Shown here: positions 1-6,802 of the stretch, in pieces | Position numbering within the stretch: position 1 is the stretch's first letter | Layout of the letters: the number at the start of each line of letters is the position of its first letter | Assembly: GCA_009910795.1 (NCBI GenBank) | Contig: VMEE01000046.1 | Location: forward strand, 1-10,591 | Source: Dehalobacter sp. CP | GTDB lineage: Bacteria > Bacillota_B > Desulfitobacteriia > Desulfitobacteriales > Syntrophobotulaceae | Direction of reading: 5' to 3' | DNA: 10,591 bases | Notes under the pieces: model-generated | What the model was told of the DNA's origin: nothing | The model's input: the letters and a program-made list of their open reading frames with translations, nothing else | Databases searched by the model: none | Position numbers and translations under genes: made by a program

Positions 1-2
1 AT

Positions 3-113
3 GATGTCTTCGAATATGCTCAAGCTAACAACATATCTGATGATGATTTTAGGATAATGGTTAACAATGCTCTTTGCGATCTTCTTGGAGTGGATGAGCC
101 TGATTTAATGTAG
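3..113 (+). CDS. 3' end of an unrecognised gene (partial)
   Basis: A rightward reading frame is open from the window edge and ends at TAG 111-113, giving the last 36 residues of a protein (begins DVFEYAQANN, ends GVDEPDLM). The tail is acidic, with DDD and DEPD, and has a hydrophobic ALCDLLGV stretch, so it reads like ordinary soluble protein. I recognise no family. Support for it being real comes from its amino-acid composition and from a same-strand hairpin terminator about 100 nt after the stop. Against it are the short length and the unseen start. A leftward ORF over the same bases, running through the terminator, looks spurious. Confidence 0.5.
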   Translation, partial: DVFEYAQANNISDDDFRIMVNNALCDLLGVDEPDLM

Positions 114-217
114 CTCACGTCTGAATCTGTTTGACGCTTACTAATATTGGAATGGTTCAGCACGTTTCTATAATGACTTACGTACTCTTCATGTATGATA
201 AAAGAAACTTTTCCTGT

Positions 218-245
218 GAGGCACTTCAGGTGTCTCTTCTTTTTT
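218..245 (+). terminator. Rho-independent terminator after the partial gene
   Basis: A 7-bp stem, GAGGCAC (218-224) with GTGTCTC (230-236) including one G-U pair, has a 5-nt loop and is followed at once by TTCTTTTTT. The U-rich tail lies on the rightward side, so it ends transcription of the gene stopping at 113. On the leftward strand the sequence after the stem is not T-rich, so it would be a poor terminator for the GH18 gene that ends at 273. Confidence 0.6.
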
Positions 246-272
246 GGGGGTATTGCTGATTTCGTTCCTTTC

Positions 273-1253
273 CTATTCCAGTAGTGCCGCAAATTGCCCG
301 GCGCTCGTCTGGTCGAGCCAGGCCAAGGACCAGCAGCCTATCCCTCCGAGGTTAAATTCGTTTAGCAGGCTGAGTTTGCCGGACCAGCTCCGGCTGTCAT
401 CGTAGTACACAGTCCAGCGATGACCGTGTTCATCCGTATAGCAATACGTCGGTGTCCCAATAGGATTGGAGGGCGAGGTCTCTCTATTCGTTATTGCGCG
501 GTATCTTTCAGCAGTCTGGGTTGCTGCCGTAAGGCCCAACGCCTTGGATACCCAGCGTGTCCCGTCCTGCCGCCAGGCTCTGCCGTAGAACGGTATGCCC
601 ATCAGCGCCTTCGAGGGAGGAATCCGTGTAACGGCATACGCCATGACCCGGCGCACCCAGTCCGGCGGCGCGATCGGACCCGGGGCAGAAGTGGCGTAAT
701 GCAGGTCATAGGACATAATCTGTACGTAGTTGGCATATCCGGATAGCTCGGCGTAGTTATACTGAACGCACCAGGGCTCTGCTATTTCGGAAGTCCGGGA
801 CATCACAGAGACGAGCGTGAGCTTTCCTTTGGCGGATAACTGCGCATAGAGGTCTTTCATTAAAGCGGTAAGTCCCGGACCTGTATCGGTCGGGAGCGCT
901 TCAAGATCGACCAGAATCCCGTCCGCTCCGGTATCCCGGATGAGCTTCAGGCAGCTTTCCTTGAAAATACTGTGTTTCAGCGGGTCACGCAGCATATCCC
1001 CGGCAGACTTGCCGCTGCCCAGGACCATCGGAACCACTTTGGCTCCACTGCGCTGTCCGAGAGCGACCAGGTACTTCGGTATTTCAGGATCGGTAAAGAC
1101 GTTGCCAAAGCTGCCATCCGCCTGCAGCGGTCCTGCAAAATTCGGCGATAAGATTGAGAGGGTGGCCGTTGAACTCGCTGGAACACAGGGCAGCTGTTTT
1201 TCGTAGGCAGCCTTGCTGCCGTATCCGTCCCAAAAATACAGGGATGTTTTCAC
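273..1253 (-). CDS. GH18-family glycosidase domain protein without signal peptide
   Basis: This 326-residue protein is a stand-alone GH18 (chitinase/spore-type N-acetylglucosaminidase) TIM barrel, collinear with the C-terminal domain of the adjacent long gene. Shared blocks include PNFAG-LQ-DGSF (38-49), QIMSYD (178-183), PGPIAP-DWVR (191-201), LMGIP-YGR-W (217-227) and NEF-LGGI (298-305). The active-site motif at 111-118 reads DGILVDLE. The catalytic Glu118 and adjacent Asp116 are kept, but the DxxDxDxE position that is usually Asp (Asn in YaaH/YdhD-type enzymes) is Leu114. The start is GTG, supported by AGAGG seven bases upstream. An in-frame TAA at 1272-1274 rules out a longer product, so there is no export signal. 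It has five cysteines where the secreted paralogue's GH18 domain has one, which fits an intracellular or spore-associated location (inference). It is probably a duplicate of the neighbour that lost its export and anchoring parts. Activity is uncertain because of Leu114. Confidence 0.88.
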   Translation of the reverse strand: MKTSLYFWDGYGSKAAYEKQLPCVPASSTATLSILSPNFAGPLQADGSFGNVFTDPEIPKYLVALGQRSGAKVVPMVLGSGKSAGDMLRDPLKHSIFKESCLKLIRDTGADGILVDLEALPTDTGPGLTALMKDLYAQLSAKGKLTLVSVMSRTSEIAEPWCVQYNYAELSGYANYVQIMSYDLHYATSAPGPIAPPDWVRRVMAYAVTRIPPSKALMGIPFYGRAWRQDGTRWVSKALGLTAATQTAERYRAITNRETSPSNPIGTPTYCYTDEHGHRWTVYYDDSRSWSGKLSLLNEFNLGGIGCWSLAWLDQTSAGQFAALLE

Positions 1254-1260
1254 GTTAACG

Positions 1261-1265
1261 CCTCT
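1261..1265 (-). promoter_or_regulatory. Ribosome binding site fixing the GTG start of the short GH18 gene
   Basis: On the leftward strand AGAGG sits seven bases before GTG 1253-1251. No ATG lies in frame between the upstream stop (1272-1274) and this GTG. The site therefore supports a GTG start and a leaderless protein. Confidence 0.65.
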
Positions 1266-1325
1266 TTTCAGTTAATTGCTCTCAGTCTTTGTTGTATTGT
1301 TATTACAAAATATGCATATACAATG

Positions 1326-1331
1326 ATTATA
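1326..1331 (-). promoter_or_regulatory. Possible -10 element for the short GH18 gene
   Basis: An exact TATAAT lies on the leftward strand about 73 bp before the GTG start, in an AT-rich stretch that also holds the palindrome ATATGCATAT (1310-1319). No convincing TTGACA-like -35 lies 16-18 bp upstream. Sequences resembling sporulation-sigma elements (GAATA, 18 bp, CATATTT) are nearby but are one base off consensus, and the region is too AT-rich for this to mean much. Unlike the long GH18 gene, I see no full sigma-H-type pair here. The rest of the 202-bp gap (1254-1455) holds only the inverted repeat at 1377-1409. Confidence 0.25.
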
Positions 1332-1376
1332 GTATTCCTGAGACGTTGATCGTGATTATAACTTCAACGAATTTAG

Positions 1377-1409
1377 AAGAGCTGCAAGCGATATTTGCCT
1401 TCAGCTCTT
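1377..1409 (-). terminator. Inverted repeat after the long GH18 gene, possible terminator
   Basis: AAGAGCT (1377-1383) and AGCTCTT (1403-1409) are perfect 7-bp arms. Inside them GCAA (1384-1387) pairs with TTGC (1395-1398), leaving a 4-nt bulge (1399-1402) and a 7-nt loop. It begins about 47 bp past the stop of the long GH18 gene. Neither strand has a clear T-run directly after the stem, so it may be a weak terminator, an mRNA 3'-end stabiliser or a protein site. Confidence 0.35.
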
Positions 1410-1455
1410 TGCCAGTTCTCGTTTTACTGAGGGATCGTTTGTTGAGCAAATGTAA

Positions 1456-3528
1456 CTACTGAATACGTTCTTTCAACAGCGGATATAATTCCGGCGCACT
1501 GACGTCATTGACCGACCCCATGGACCAGCCGGCAATGCCACCGAGGTCGAATTCATTCACCAAGTCCAGTTTCACGCCCCAGCTTAGCCTGTCATCAAAA
1601 TAACAAGAATGTTTTCTATTGTTTTCATCGACATACGTAAAGGTCGGGACGCCTATCGGATCAGTCAGCGTGTTTGCTCGGGTTATCGTTGCTCCGGCTT
1701 CTGCAGCAGTTTTCTTCGCTATAGTCCAGCCAAAAGTTTGAGATATTACCCAGCCGTCACCGGTGTTATTAACCCGCCAGTCCCGTCCGTAATAGGGGAT
1801 ACCCATTAGAATTTTTTCTGAAGGGACCTTTGTAACAGCGTAAGACATCACCTTACGAACCCAATCGACCGGCGCGATCGGCCCCGGATTCGATGTAGAA
1901 TAATCATAGCTCATGATTTGCAGATAATCCGCATACTGTGCCATATCATGATAATTGAATTCAGCGTACCATGTTTGCGCATCAGATGTTTTGGACATTA
2001 CTGAAGCAATTACCATCTTGCCCTGCGGATGCAAAGTGGAATAAAGCTGGGCCAGTAGGTCAGTAACTTCTTCTTCCAGATCATCATCTAGTATTTCAAA
2101 ATCAACGTCGATGCCGTCTGCATTTGTTTCCTGAATCATCTTCACAGCGCTTGTCACAAATTTATTCCGTTTGGCAGGATCGCTCAGCATATTGTTCCCT
2201 AACTCCCCGTCAACCATAACCAGCGGGAGGACTTGGACGTTCTTACTGTGTCCCAGGGATACGAGATACGTGGGAGTTTCGGCAGTGCTAAAGCGATAAG
2301 CAAAGCTGCCGTCATCCTGTAAACCCCCGGCGAAATTCGGAACAAGGATATCGATATAGTCAGCAAAGCTATCGGGCACGTAGGTAAGCAACCGTTCATA
2401 TTCAGACTTCACCCCGTAGCCCGTCCAGAACTGCAAGGATATTTTGGAACTGGTGCTTCCGATCCGGACAATATTTTGTATTGCTGTACTGATCACATCA
2501 AAACCGCCCAAGAAAAAGAAATTATTCACACTGGCTCTGTTTGTTCCAAGATAAGCTGTAGTCGGCGTATTCAGCAGGGCATTTTCATCCTTCGGAACCA
2601 GTAGAATCGGGTTATTGTTTCTAGCGGCGAGCACAGAGCCTGCCAGTGCATCCGGGAAGGAGCTGCCTGTCGCGATGATCATCTTATCCATATTGAAAGG
2701 AAGGCCTTTCAGAATGGCCACATTGGTCTTGTAGCGGTCCAGATCACTCAGCCTGCTGACAGTATACCCGGCTGTTTTGAGCTGATTTGCAGCCGAAGCG
2801 CTAATTGCGCTTTCACCGCCGATCAAGGTGATCTCCGTGACACCGAGTTTCTGCAGCGCATTCAGGGTTGCCGTGGGGACTTTCTGCGTATCGGTCAGCA
2901 GAAGCGGAATTCCATTGGCTGCGGCGTAGGAAGAAATGCTCAACGCATCGGCAAAGACTTTGCCGGAAGCTAGGAAAGCCCGTGTGCTGCTTTCCACAGA
3001 AGTGGTTGAAATATTAGCAGCTGTTTCATAACGATCATTCCCTTGAATCCGGTAGGTCGTTAAGCCATTTGCTTTCAACGCATTTTCGACGCTTGCCGAT
3101 ATCGCGCCTGTTCCGCCAAGGATAAAGACCGAGGAAGCATTCAGACGCTGGATTTCCTGAAGGACTTCCGGGCGCAGCCGGTTGGATTCGGTCAGCAGCA
3201 GGGGTCCGCCGCCTACCACAGCACTGTTGGCCAGAACAGCCCCGGCCAGGGCGTCAGGAAATGCATCTCCGCGGGTCAGGACGACGCTGCTGGCATTGGT
3301 CCAGTTATTTGAAGATATTTCGACTGCGGTCTCATATCTGGTCTCTCCGGCAAAACGAGTAAAAGAAGTGGTACTGCTGTCTGCAGCATAGGCGGATTTA
3401 GGCATTTCTCCCGTCCCCATAAACAGGCTGCACGTAAAGAAAGAAGCCAGGGTCAGAGTTGCTATTCCTTTTCTAACCAGGCTTGTCGCTCGCTTTTTTT
3501 GATGACTATTCATTTTTAACTTGAACAT
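1456..3528 (-). CDS. Secreted GH18 glycosidase with three N-terminal CWB2 wall-binding repeats
   Basis: The 690-residue protein begins at ATG 3528-3526 after GGAGGAG. It has a signal peptide with a long basic n-region, a hydrophobic core near 21-40 and likely cleavage after AYA (48). Three CWB2 repeats follow at about 57-148, 157-252 and 257-355. They show R-G-RY/DRY starts, FPDAL blocks, PLLL/PILL strands and GG-xAIS ends. The GH18 domain spans about 362-690. DGIDVDFE at 471-478 is a complete DxxDxDxE motif with catalytic Glu478, and QIMSYD and GIPYYGRDW further support the fold. CWB2 triplets bind anionic wall polymers in C. difficile Cwp proteins, so this is probably a wall-anchored enzyme acting on peptidoglycan GlcNAc bonds or another beta-1,4-GlcNAc polymer. 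The exact substrate cannot be read from sequence. A sigma-H-like promoter (3578-3606) places the transcript start about 43 bases before the ATG. Confidence 0.92.
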   Translation of the reverse strand: MFKLKMNSHQKKRATSLVRKGIATLTLASFFTCSLFMGTGEMPKSAYAADSSTTSFTRFAGETRYETAVEISSNNWTNASSVVLTRGDAFPDALAGAVLANSAVVGGGPLLLTESNRLRPEVLQEIQRLNASSVFILGGTGAISASVENALKANGLTTYRIQGNDRYETAANISTTSVESSTRAFLASGKVFADALSISSYAAANGIPLLLTDTQKVPTATLNALQKLGVTEITLIGGESAISASAANQLKTAGYTVSRLSDLDRYKTNVAILKGLPFNMDKMIIATGSSFPDALAGSVLAARNNNPILLVPKDENALLNTPTTAYLGTNRASVNNFFFLGGFDVISTAIQNIVRIGSTSSKISLQFWTGYGVKSEYERLLTYVPDSFADYIDILVPNFAGGLQDDGSFAYRFSTAETPTYLVSLGHSKNVQVLPLVMVDGELGNNMLSDPAKRNKFVTSAVKMIQETNADGIDVDFEILDDDLEEEVTDLLAQLYSTLHPQGKMVIASVMSKTSDAQTWYAEFNYHDMAQYADYLQIMSYDYSTSNPGPIAPVDWVRKVMSYAVTKVPSEKILMGIPYYGRDWRVNNTGDGWVISQTFGWTIAKKTAAEAGATITRANTLTDPIGVPTFTYVDENNRKHSCYFDDRLSWGVKLDLVNEFDLGGIAGWSMGSVNDVSAPELYPLLKERIQ

Positions 3529-3577
3529 AAAGATTCTCCTCCATATATTCTGTCTGGCAAAAAACTGGATATCTCTT

Positions 3578-3606
3578 TATTTCGCCATCAGACTCGAAAG
3601 TCCTGT
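3578..3606 (-). promoter_or_regulatory. Sigma-H-type promoter of the CWB2-GH18 gene
   Basis: On the leftward strand ACAGGACTT (3606-3598), 11 bp, then GGCGAAATA (3586-3578) matches the Bacillus sigma-H consensus RnAGGAwWW-N11/12-RnnGAATWW at 16 of 18 positions: C for w in the -35, and GAAA for GAAT in the -10. The predicted start near 3571 gives a 43-base leader ending in the GGAGGAG site. Its -35 lies 7 bp from the -35 of the divergent protease promoter, so the two form the inverted repeat TCCTG...CAGGA. Confidence 0.55.
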
Positions 3607-3613
3607 TCAAAAT

Positions 3614-3642
3614 GCAGGAAAATATAAGATCTTGCCGAATTT
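3614..3642 (+). promoter_or_regulatory. Sigma-H-type promoter of the CWB2-subtilase gene
   Basis: GCAGGAAAA (3614-3622), an 11-bp spacer and GCCGAATTT (3634-3642) match RnAGGAwWW-N11-RnnGAATWW at every defined position. The predicted start falls near 3648-3650, downstream of the first possible start codon (GTG 3643) and about 36 bases before ATG 3685. An alternative sigma-A -10 (TATAAG, 3623-3628) is present but lacks a -35. Confidence 0.7.
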
Positions 3643-3672
3643 GTGAAAAACATACAAAAACACAAAAAATGT

Positions 3673-3676
3673 GAGG
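3673..3676 (+). promoter_or_regulatory. Ribosome binding site that selects ATG 3685
   Basis: GAGG (within TGAGGA) sits eight bases before ATG 3685. The upstream in-frame GTG 3643 has only GCCGAATTT before it, with no purine-rich site. That sequence is the -10 of the predicted promoter. Together these favour ATG 3685 as the start. Confidence 0.65.
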
Positions 3677-3684
3677 ACACAAAA

Positions 3685-6444
3685 ATGCTGCCTATAAGCA
3701 CCAGGAATCCGCTAAAACAAAAAACGATCCGATTGAGAATAAATTCCCTTCTAAGCGTAAAAAGTTTTTCAGCATTTTTGCTTTGTTTTATTCTGGTATT
3801 TCAGGGCATACCAGACGGCCTGGGGGAGGCCACAGCTGCTATAGAGATATCTGATTCTTCGACACTGCCGGCCCAATCTGAGCAAACCCTAAGCGAAAAC
3901 AGCGAACAACTGTTTATAACGGAAGAATACGATCCGGCATCCGTACGTTTGGTCGTTGAGACAACTCAGAACACCGATCTCGATACACTGGCTGAAGCTG
4001 TCGGAGGCGAGATGGTAAGGACCGGACCGCTTGATTATTGCACACTGCAGTTTGAAGGAACCAAAGATACAAATGAAGCAGCGGATATCCTGCAAAAAAC
4101 ACTTCAAGTCCCGGGAGTTCTAAATGCGTCCTGGAGTAAAAAATATCAGACGGAAGGTGCTGTAGATACGAAAGTTTTCACTACAGCTGTCAGTGATCCC
4201 GAATACAGTTATCAGTGGGGGCTGCAAAGGGTAAGGGCCGACCAGGTCTGGCAAGAAGGTGTAACCGGCCAAGGGGTCGTGATTGCCGTGATTGACACCG
4301 GCGTAGACCTCGATCATCCGGATCTGGCGGATGCAAACGGCAGCAATCTTGTGAAAGGGTATAACGCGATTACGCGAAGTACCGCGACCTCAGCTGTACA
4401 GGACGACAACGGACACGGCACTTCTGTGGCCGGACTGATTGCCGCCCGTAATAATAATAAAGGCATTATCGGAGTCGCCTATAATGCGAAAATCATGCCA
4501 ATTAAGGCCATGGACAGAAACGGCGAAGGAGAGGATGCCGTCATCGCGGACGGTATTATCTGGGCCGTCGATAACGGTGCTAAGATCATTAATATGAGCC
4601 TCGGTTCCGATGAAGAAACCAAAATTCTTGACGACGCGCTGCAGTACGCAGCTGATAAAGGGTGCCTGCTGATCGGAGCTTCAGGTAATGTTTCCGGAAG
4701 CACTTCCCAGGTCTACAGCCACCAGACGGTTGCGGGAACCAGCGAGGTGTCTTATCCTGCGGCGAATCCGAACGTTTTGGCTGTCTCGGCTTTGGATTCC
4801 TCTGATGTGATTACGGATTTTTCCCTGACAGGACCGGAGGTGCTGCTTTCCGCTCCGGGCAAAAGGATCCTTACCGATTACTGGTCAAATACAGAGACGG
4901 GCTGTGCCTATATGACGGGGACCTCGATCGCGGCACCGTTTGTTACGGGCGCCGCAGCCCTGCTCTGGAGCAAATATCCAGGATTGACGGCCGATCAAAT
5001 TAAGCAGGCCCTGATGGAATCGGCCTATGATCTTGGACAGAAAGGCCGGGATGATGATTACGGTTACGGCCGGCTGGATATCTATCGTTCACTGAAGACA
5101 TTTGGAGCCCTGCAGCGCTATACCTCTCCGGCCGCTCTGGGCTGGGAAGGCGGCATCGTATCTGCGGGCAGTGCCGGAGAGGAACCGGCTGTCGAGCTGG
5201 CCGTCCCGACCGGAGCCTTTGCGTTGCAGGTCGACAGCACCGGAACGGAAAAAAAGATCAACATTTCCATATCTGAAGCAAAATCTCCGGGCAGTTTTCC
5301 TGAAGGGATCATTTCCGGCAGTGAAGCGTTTGCAATCAGTTGGGGAGAAGTACTGCCTGAAAAAGTCCTTAATCTGACGGTCAAAGCAGAACTGCCTGCC
5401 TCATATGCATACGGATCAGAATCAGGCTATCTTGCCTATTTATATCGATGGAGCGGCTCGAGATGGATCAGGGCTGGCGGGGGATTTTCGACAGTAGTTG
5501 CAGCGGTCAAAGTCTCCATCTATGAGCCTGGGACTTACCAGGTCGGCTGGAGTCCGGCTCCTGCTAACGACCGGATCGCCGGATCGGACAGGATCACGAC
5601 CGCGCTGGCCATTGCGAGGGAGGCGTTCCCTACCGGCGCGGATACCGTCGTGATTGCCCGGGCTGATGATTTTCCCGATGCGCTGGCCGGAGCACCGCTT
5701 GCTTACAAGTACCATGCACCGATCCTGCTGACGTACCCTAACGAGCTGCCGCAGGAAGTCTATCAGGCGGTGCAGGATTTAAATACGAATAAAATTATCA
5801 TTCTCGGCGGCACAGGGGCTGTTTCAGCTAACGTCGAAGCCAAGCTCGCCAATATTGCCGCTGTAAAGCGGCTGGCCGGAAACAACCGATATGACACTGC
5901 CGCGGCTGTCGCCGACATGCTTGGCACAAAAGGGCAGGCAGTCGTGGTCAGCGGGGCCAACTTTCCGGATGCAATTGCAGCGGCTTCTTTCGCGGCAGTA
6001 GAAGGCAAACCAATTTTATTGACGTCTTCCGGAATATTAAACAGCGAAACCCTGCTTGCCCTGAAGAAAAGTTCCATTACCGCTACGGAAGTGATCGGCG
6101 GGAGCGGAGCAGTCTCCGGAAATGTACTGTCAGAACTGCCTTCCCCGGTCAGAATCGGCGGTGCGGATCGTTATGCAACGTCTGCAGGCGTTCTCCAAGA
6201 ACATAAAACTGCAGGACAGGTACTATATATAGCCACAGGAATGAATTTTCCCGATGCACTGACCGGAGGAATTTTGGCAGCGACAGGCTCATCCAATATT
6301 TTGCTCGTTTCCCAAAGCGGTCTGTCTGCCAGTCAAAAAGTTTTGCTGTCATCATACAAAGGTAAAACGGTGATAGCGATCGGCGGGGCAAAAGCATTGC
6401 CGAGTACTGTCTTGACGGAGATGCGGCAGCTCGGATTACTGTAA
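3685..6444 (+). CDS. Secreted S8 (subtilisin-like) protease with three C-terminal CWB2 repeats
   Basis: From ATG 3685 the product has 919 residues. (The frame opens at GTG 3643, 14 codons earlier, but promoter and ribosome-site evidence argue against that start.) A basic n-region and hydrophobic core (about 28-47) end in an ATA-A cleavage site near 51. Residues about 81-158 look like an autoinhibitory prodomain. The subtilase domain (about 180-472) has the full triad: Asp204 in VIDTGVD, His244 in NGHGTSVAG and Ser414 in TGTSIAAP, plus the oxyanion Asn335 in GASGN. A beta-rich region of unknown family follows (about 475-625). Three CWB2 repeats come last (about 627-721, 728-818 and 823-917), starting RIAGSDR, RLAGNNR and RIGGADR, with PILL, PILL and NILL strands. 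The enzyme should be anchored to the cell wall. Lying next to the S-layer gene under the same promoter type, it is a candidate S-layer processing or surface-remodelling protease, an analogy with Cwp84 of C. difficile, which belongs to another protease family. Confidence 0.93.
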   Translation: MLPISTRNPLKQKTIRLRINSLLSVKSFSAFLLCFILVFQGIPDGLGEATAAIEISDSSTLPAQSEQTLSENSEQLFITEEYDPASVRLVVETTQNTDLDTLAEAVGGEMVRTGPLDYCTLQFEGTKDTNEAADILQKTLQVPGVLNASWSKKYQTEGAVDTKVFTTAVSDPEYSYQWGLQRVRADQVWQEGVTGQGVVIAVIDTGVDLDHPDLADANGSNLVKGYNAITRSTATSAVQDDNGHGTSVAGLIAARNNNKGIIGVAYNAKIMPIKAMDRNGEGEDAVIADGIIWAVDNGAKIINMSLGSDEETKILDDALQYAADKGCLLIGASGNVSGSTSQVYSHQTVAGTSEVSYPAANPNVLAVSALDSSDVITDFSLTGPEVLLSAPGKRILTDYWSNTETGCAYMTGTSIAAPFVTGAAALLWSKYPGLTADQIKQALMESAYDLGQKGRDDDYGYGRLDIYRSLKTFGALQRYTSPAALGWEGGIVSAGSAGEEPAVELAVPTGAFALQVDSTGTEKKINISISEAKSPGSFPEGIISGSEAFAISWGEVLPEKVLNLTVKAELPASYAYGSESGYLAYLYRWSGSRWIRAGGGFSTVVAAVKVSIYEPGTYQVGWSPAPANDRIAGSDRITTALAIAREAFPTGADTVVIARADDFPDALAGAPLAYKYHAPILLTYPNELPQEVYQAVQDLNTNKIIILGGTGAVSANVEAKLANIAAVKRLAGNNRYDTAAAVADMLGTKGQAVVVSGANFPDAIAAASFAAVEGKPILLTSSGILNSETLLALKKSSITATEVIGGSGAVSGNVLSELPSPVRIGGADRYATSAGVLQEHKTAGQVLYIATGMNFPDALTGGILAATGSSNILLVSQSGLSASQKVLLSSYKGKTVIAIGGAKALPSTVLTEMRQLGLL

Positions 6445-6535
6445 AATAAGAAGCAATTGGGCTCCTGCGTCAGTTAAATGGCCAAAAAATCGTCTTTATA
6501 GAGGGACTGTGAACAGAATGTCACTAAAAAAACAC

Positions 6536-6564
6536 TGGAAATTTCTGCGCGAATATTGTAGAAT
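6536..6564 (+). promoter_or_regulatory. Possible sigma-A promoter upstream of the S-layer gene
   Basis: TGGAAA (6536-6541), 17 bp, then TAGAAT (6559-6564) matches TTGACA/TATAAT at four and five of six positions. If used, it gives a leader of about 400 bases. Between the protease stop (6444) and this site I see no gene and no clear terminator, so read-through from the protease gene is also possible. Confidence 0.3.
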
Positions 6565-6613
6565 AACATAGCGCGATTAATTTGGGTGATTATGTCAATT
6601 TCTTAAGGAATAC

Positions 6614-6658
6614 CAATGTTTCCTGTGAAAAAAGTTGTGTTCTTATGCAGGAATATTG
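6614..6658 (+). promoter_or_regulatory. Inverted repeat overlapping the S-layer -35 element
   Basis: CAAT-GT-TTCCTG (6614-6625) and CAGGAA-T-ATTG (6648-6658) form arms of 10 matched pairs with a small internal mismatch, 22 bases apart. The right arm covers nearly all of the sigma-H-like -35 (6647-6655). It could be an operator for a dimeric regulator. It could also reflect a weak back-to-back -35 element, because the left arm read leftward is ACAGGAAAC. Confidence 0.4.
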
Positions 6659-6675
6659 AGTTCTTTAAAGAATAA
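6647..6675 (+). promoter_or_regulatory. Sigma-H-type promoter of the S-layer gene
   Basis: GCAGGAATA (6647-6655), an 11-bp spacer and AAAGAATAA (6667-6675) match RnAGGAwWW-N11-RnnGAATWW at every defined position. The -10 overlaps the perfect palindrome TTCTTTAAAGAA (6661-6672). The predicted start near 6682 gives a leader of about 295 bases that opens just before the hairpin at 6689-6713. Both -35 and spacing match the protease promoter. Confidence 0.7.
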
Positions 6676-6688
6676 TATATGGAGGTAT

Positions 6689-6713
6689 GAGAAGCTCATT
6701 ACATAAGCTTCTC
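6689..6713 (+). repeat. 5'-terminal hairpin of the S-layer leader RNA
   Basis: GAGAAGCT (6689-6696) and AGCTTCTC (6706-6713) form a perfect 8-bp stem with a 9-nt loop, followed by only TTT. It would begin a few bases from the predicted transcript start, so a role in protecting the 5' end of a long-lived mRNA is more likely than termination (inference). A weak early terminator is the alternative. Confidence 0.5.
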
Positions 6714-6727
6714 TTTACCCATAGAAC

Positions 6728-6802
6728 GTCTAAAGGGATAACCGCCCCTGAGGAACGAGGCTCAGAGGGGGGACGCCCCCGGGTTGGGTGGTGCCTTTAG
6801 AT
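6728..6802 (+). ncRNA. Structured multi-helix leader RNA of unknown class
   Basis: Four helices fold compactly. P1 is TCTAAAGG (6729-6736) with CCTTTAGA (6794-6801), plus a G-U pair from 6728 to 6802. P2 is ACCGCCC (6741-6747) with GGGTGGT (6786-6792), with one G-U. P3 is CTGAG (6748-6752) with CTCAG (6761-6765), closing the 8-nt loop GAACGAGG. P4 is GGGGG (6768-6772) with CCCCC (6776-6780), with a 3-nt loop. P2, P3 and P4 form a three-way junction stacked on P1 through an asymmetric internal loop (GATA). The segment is far more GC-rich than the flanking leader. I compared it from memory with c-di-GMP, c-di-AMP, T-box, TPP, SAM, ZTP, fluoride and guanidine riboswitches and found no convincing match. 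The GGGTGGTGCC piece only superficially recalls a T-box. It may be a riboswitch, a protein-binding leader or a stability element. Confidence 0.55.

Noticed and set aside
20..292. Leftward 90-codon ORF at the left edge
   Set aside because: It runs through the rightward terminator and over the end of the partial gene, overlaps the end of the short GH18 gene, and its composition (KKKRHLK, many Ser/Arg) does not look like a real protein.
1309..1334. Sporulation sigma-G/K-like promoter for the leaderless GH18 gene (GAATA, 18 bp, CATATTT)
   Set aside because: Each version is at least one base off consensus in a very AT-rich stretch where such matches arise by chance, so it is not called as a promoter.
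3545..3640. Riboswitch-like sequence between the divergent genes (CGAAAG next to GGCAAA)
   Set aside because: It shares words with the c-di-GMP-I aptamer, but there is no GGACGC block or matching helices, and the bases are accounted for by two promoters.
6786..6796. T-box-like GGGTGGTGCC in the S-layer leader
   Set aside because: A T-box needs a long upstream specifier domain, an AGGGUGGNACCGCG-type core and a terminator. None is present, and an S-layer gene is not a normal T-box target.
6687..6800. 37-codon ORF through the leader RNA (ATG 6687 to TAG 6798)
   Set aside because: The GGAGG before it leaves only one base of spacing, the predicted transcript start is about five bases upstream, and the peptide (GSEGGRPRVGW) reflects the GC-rich helices. 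It is better explained by the RNA structure.
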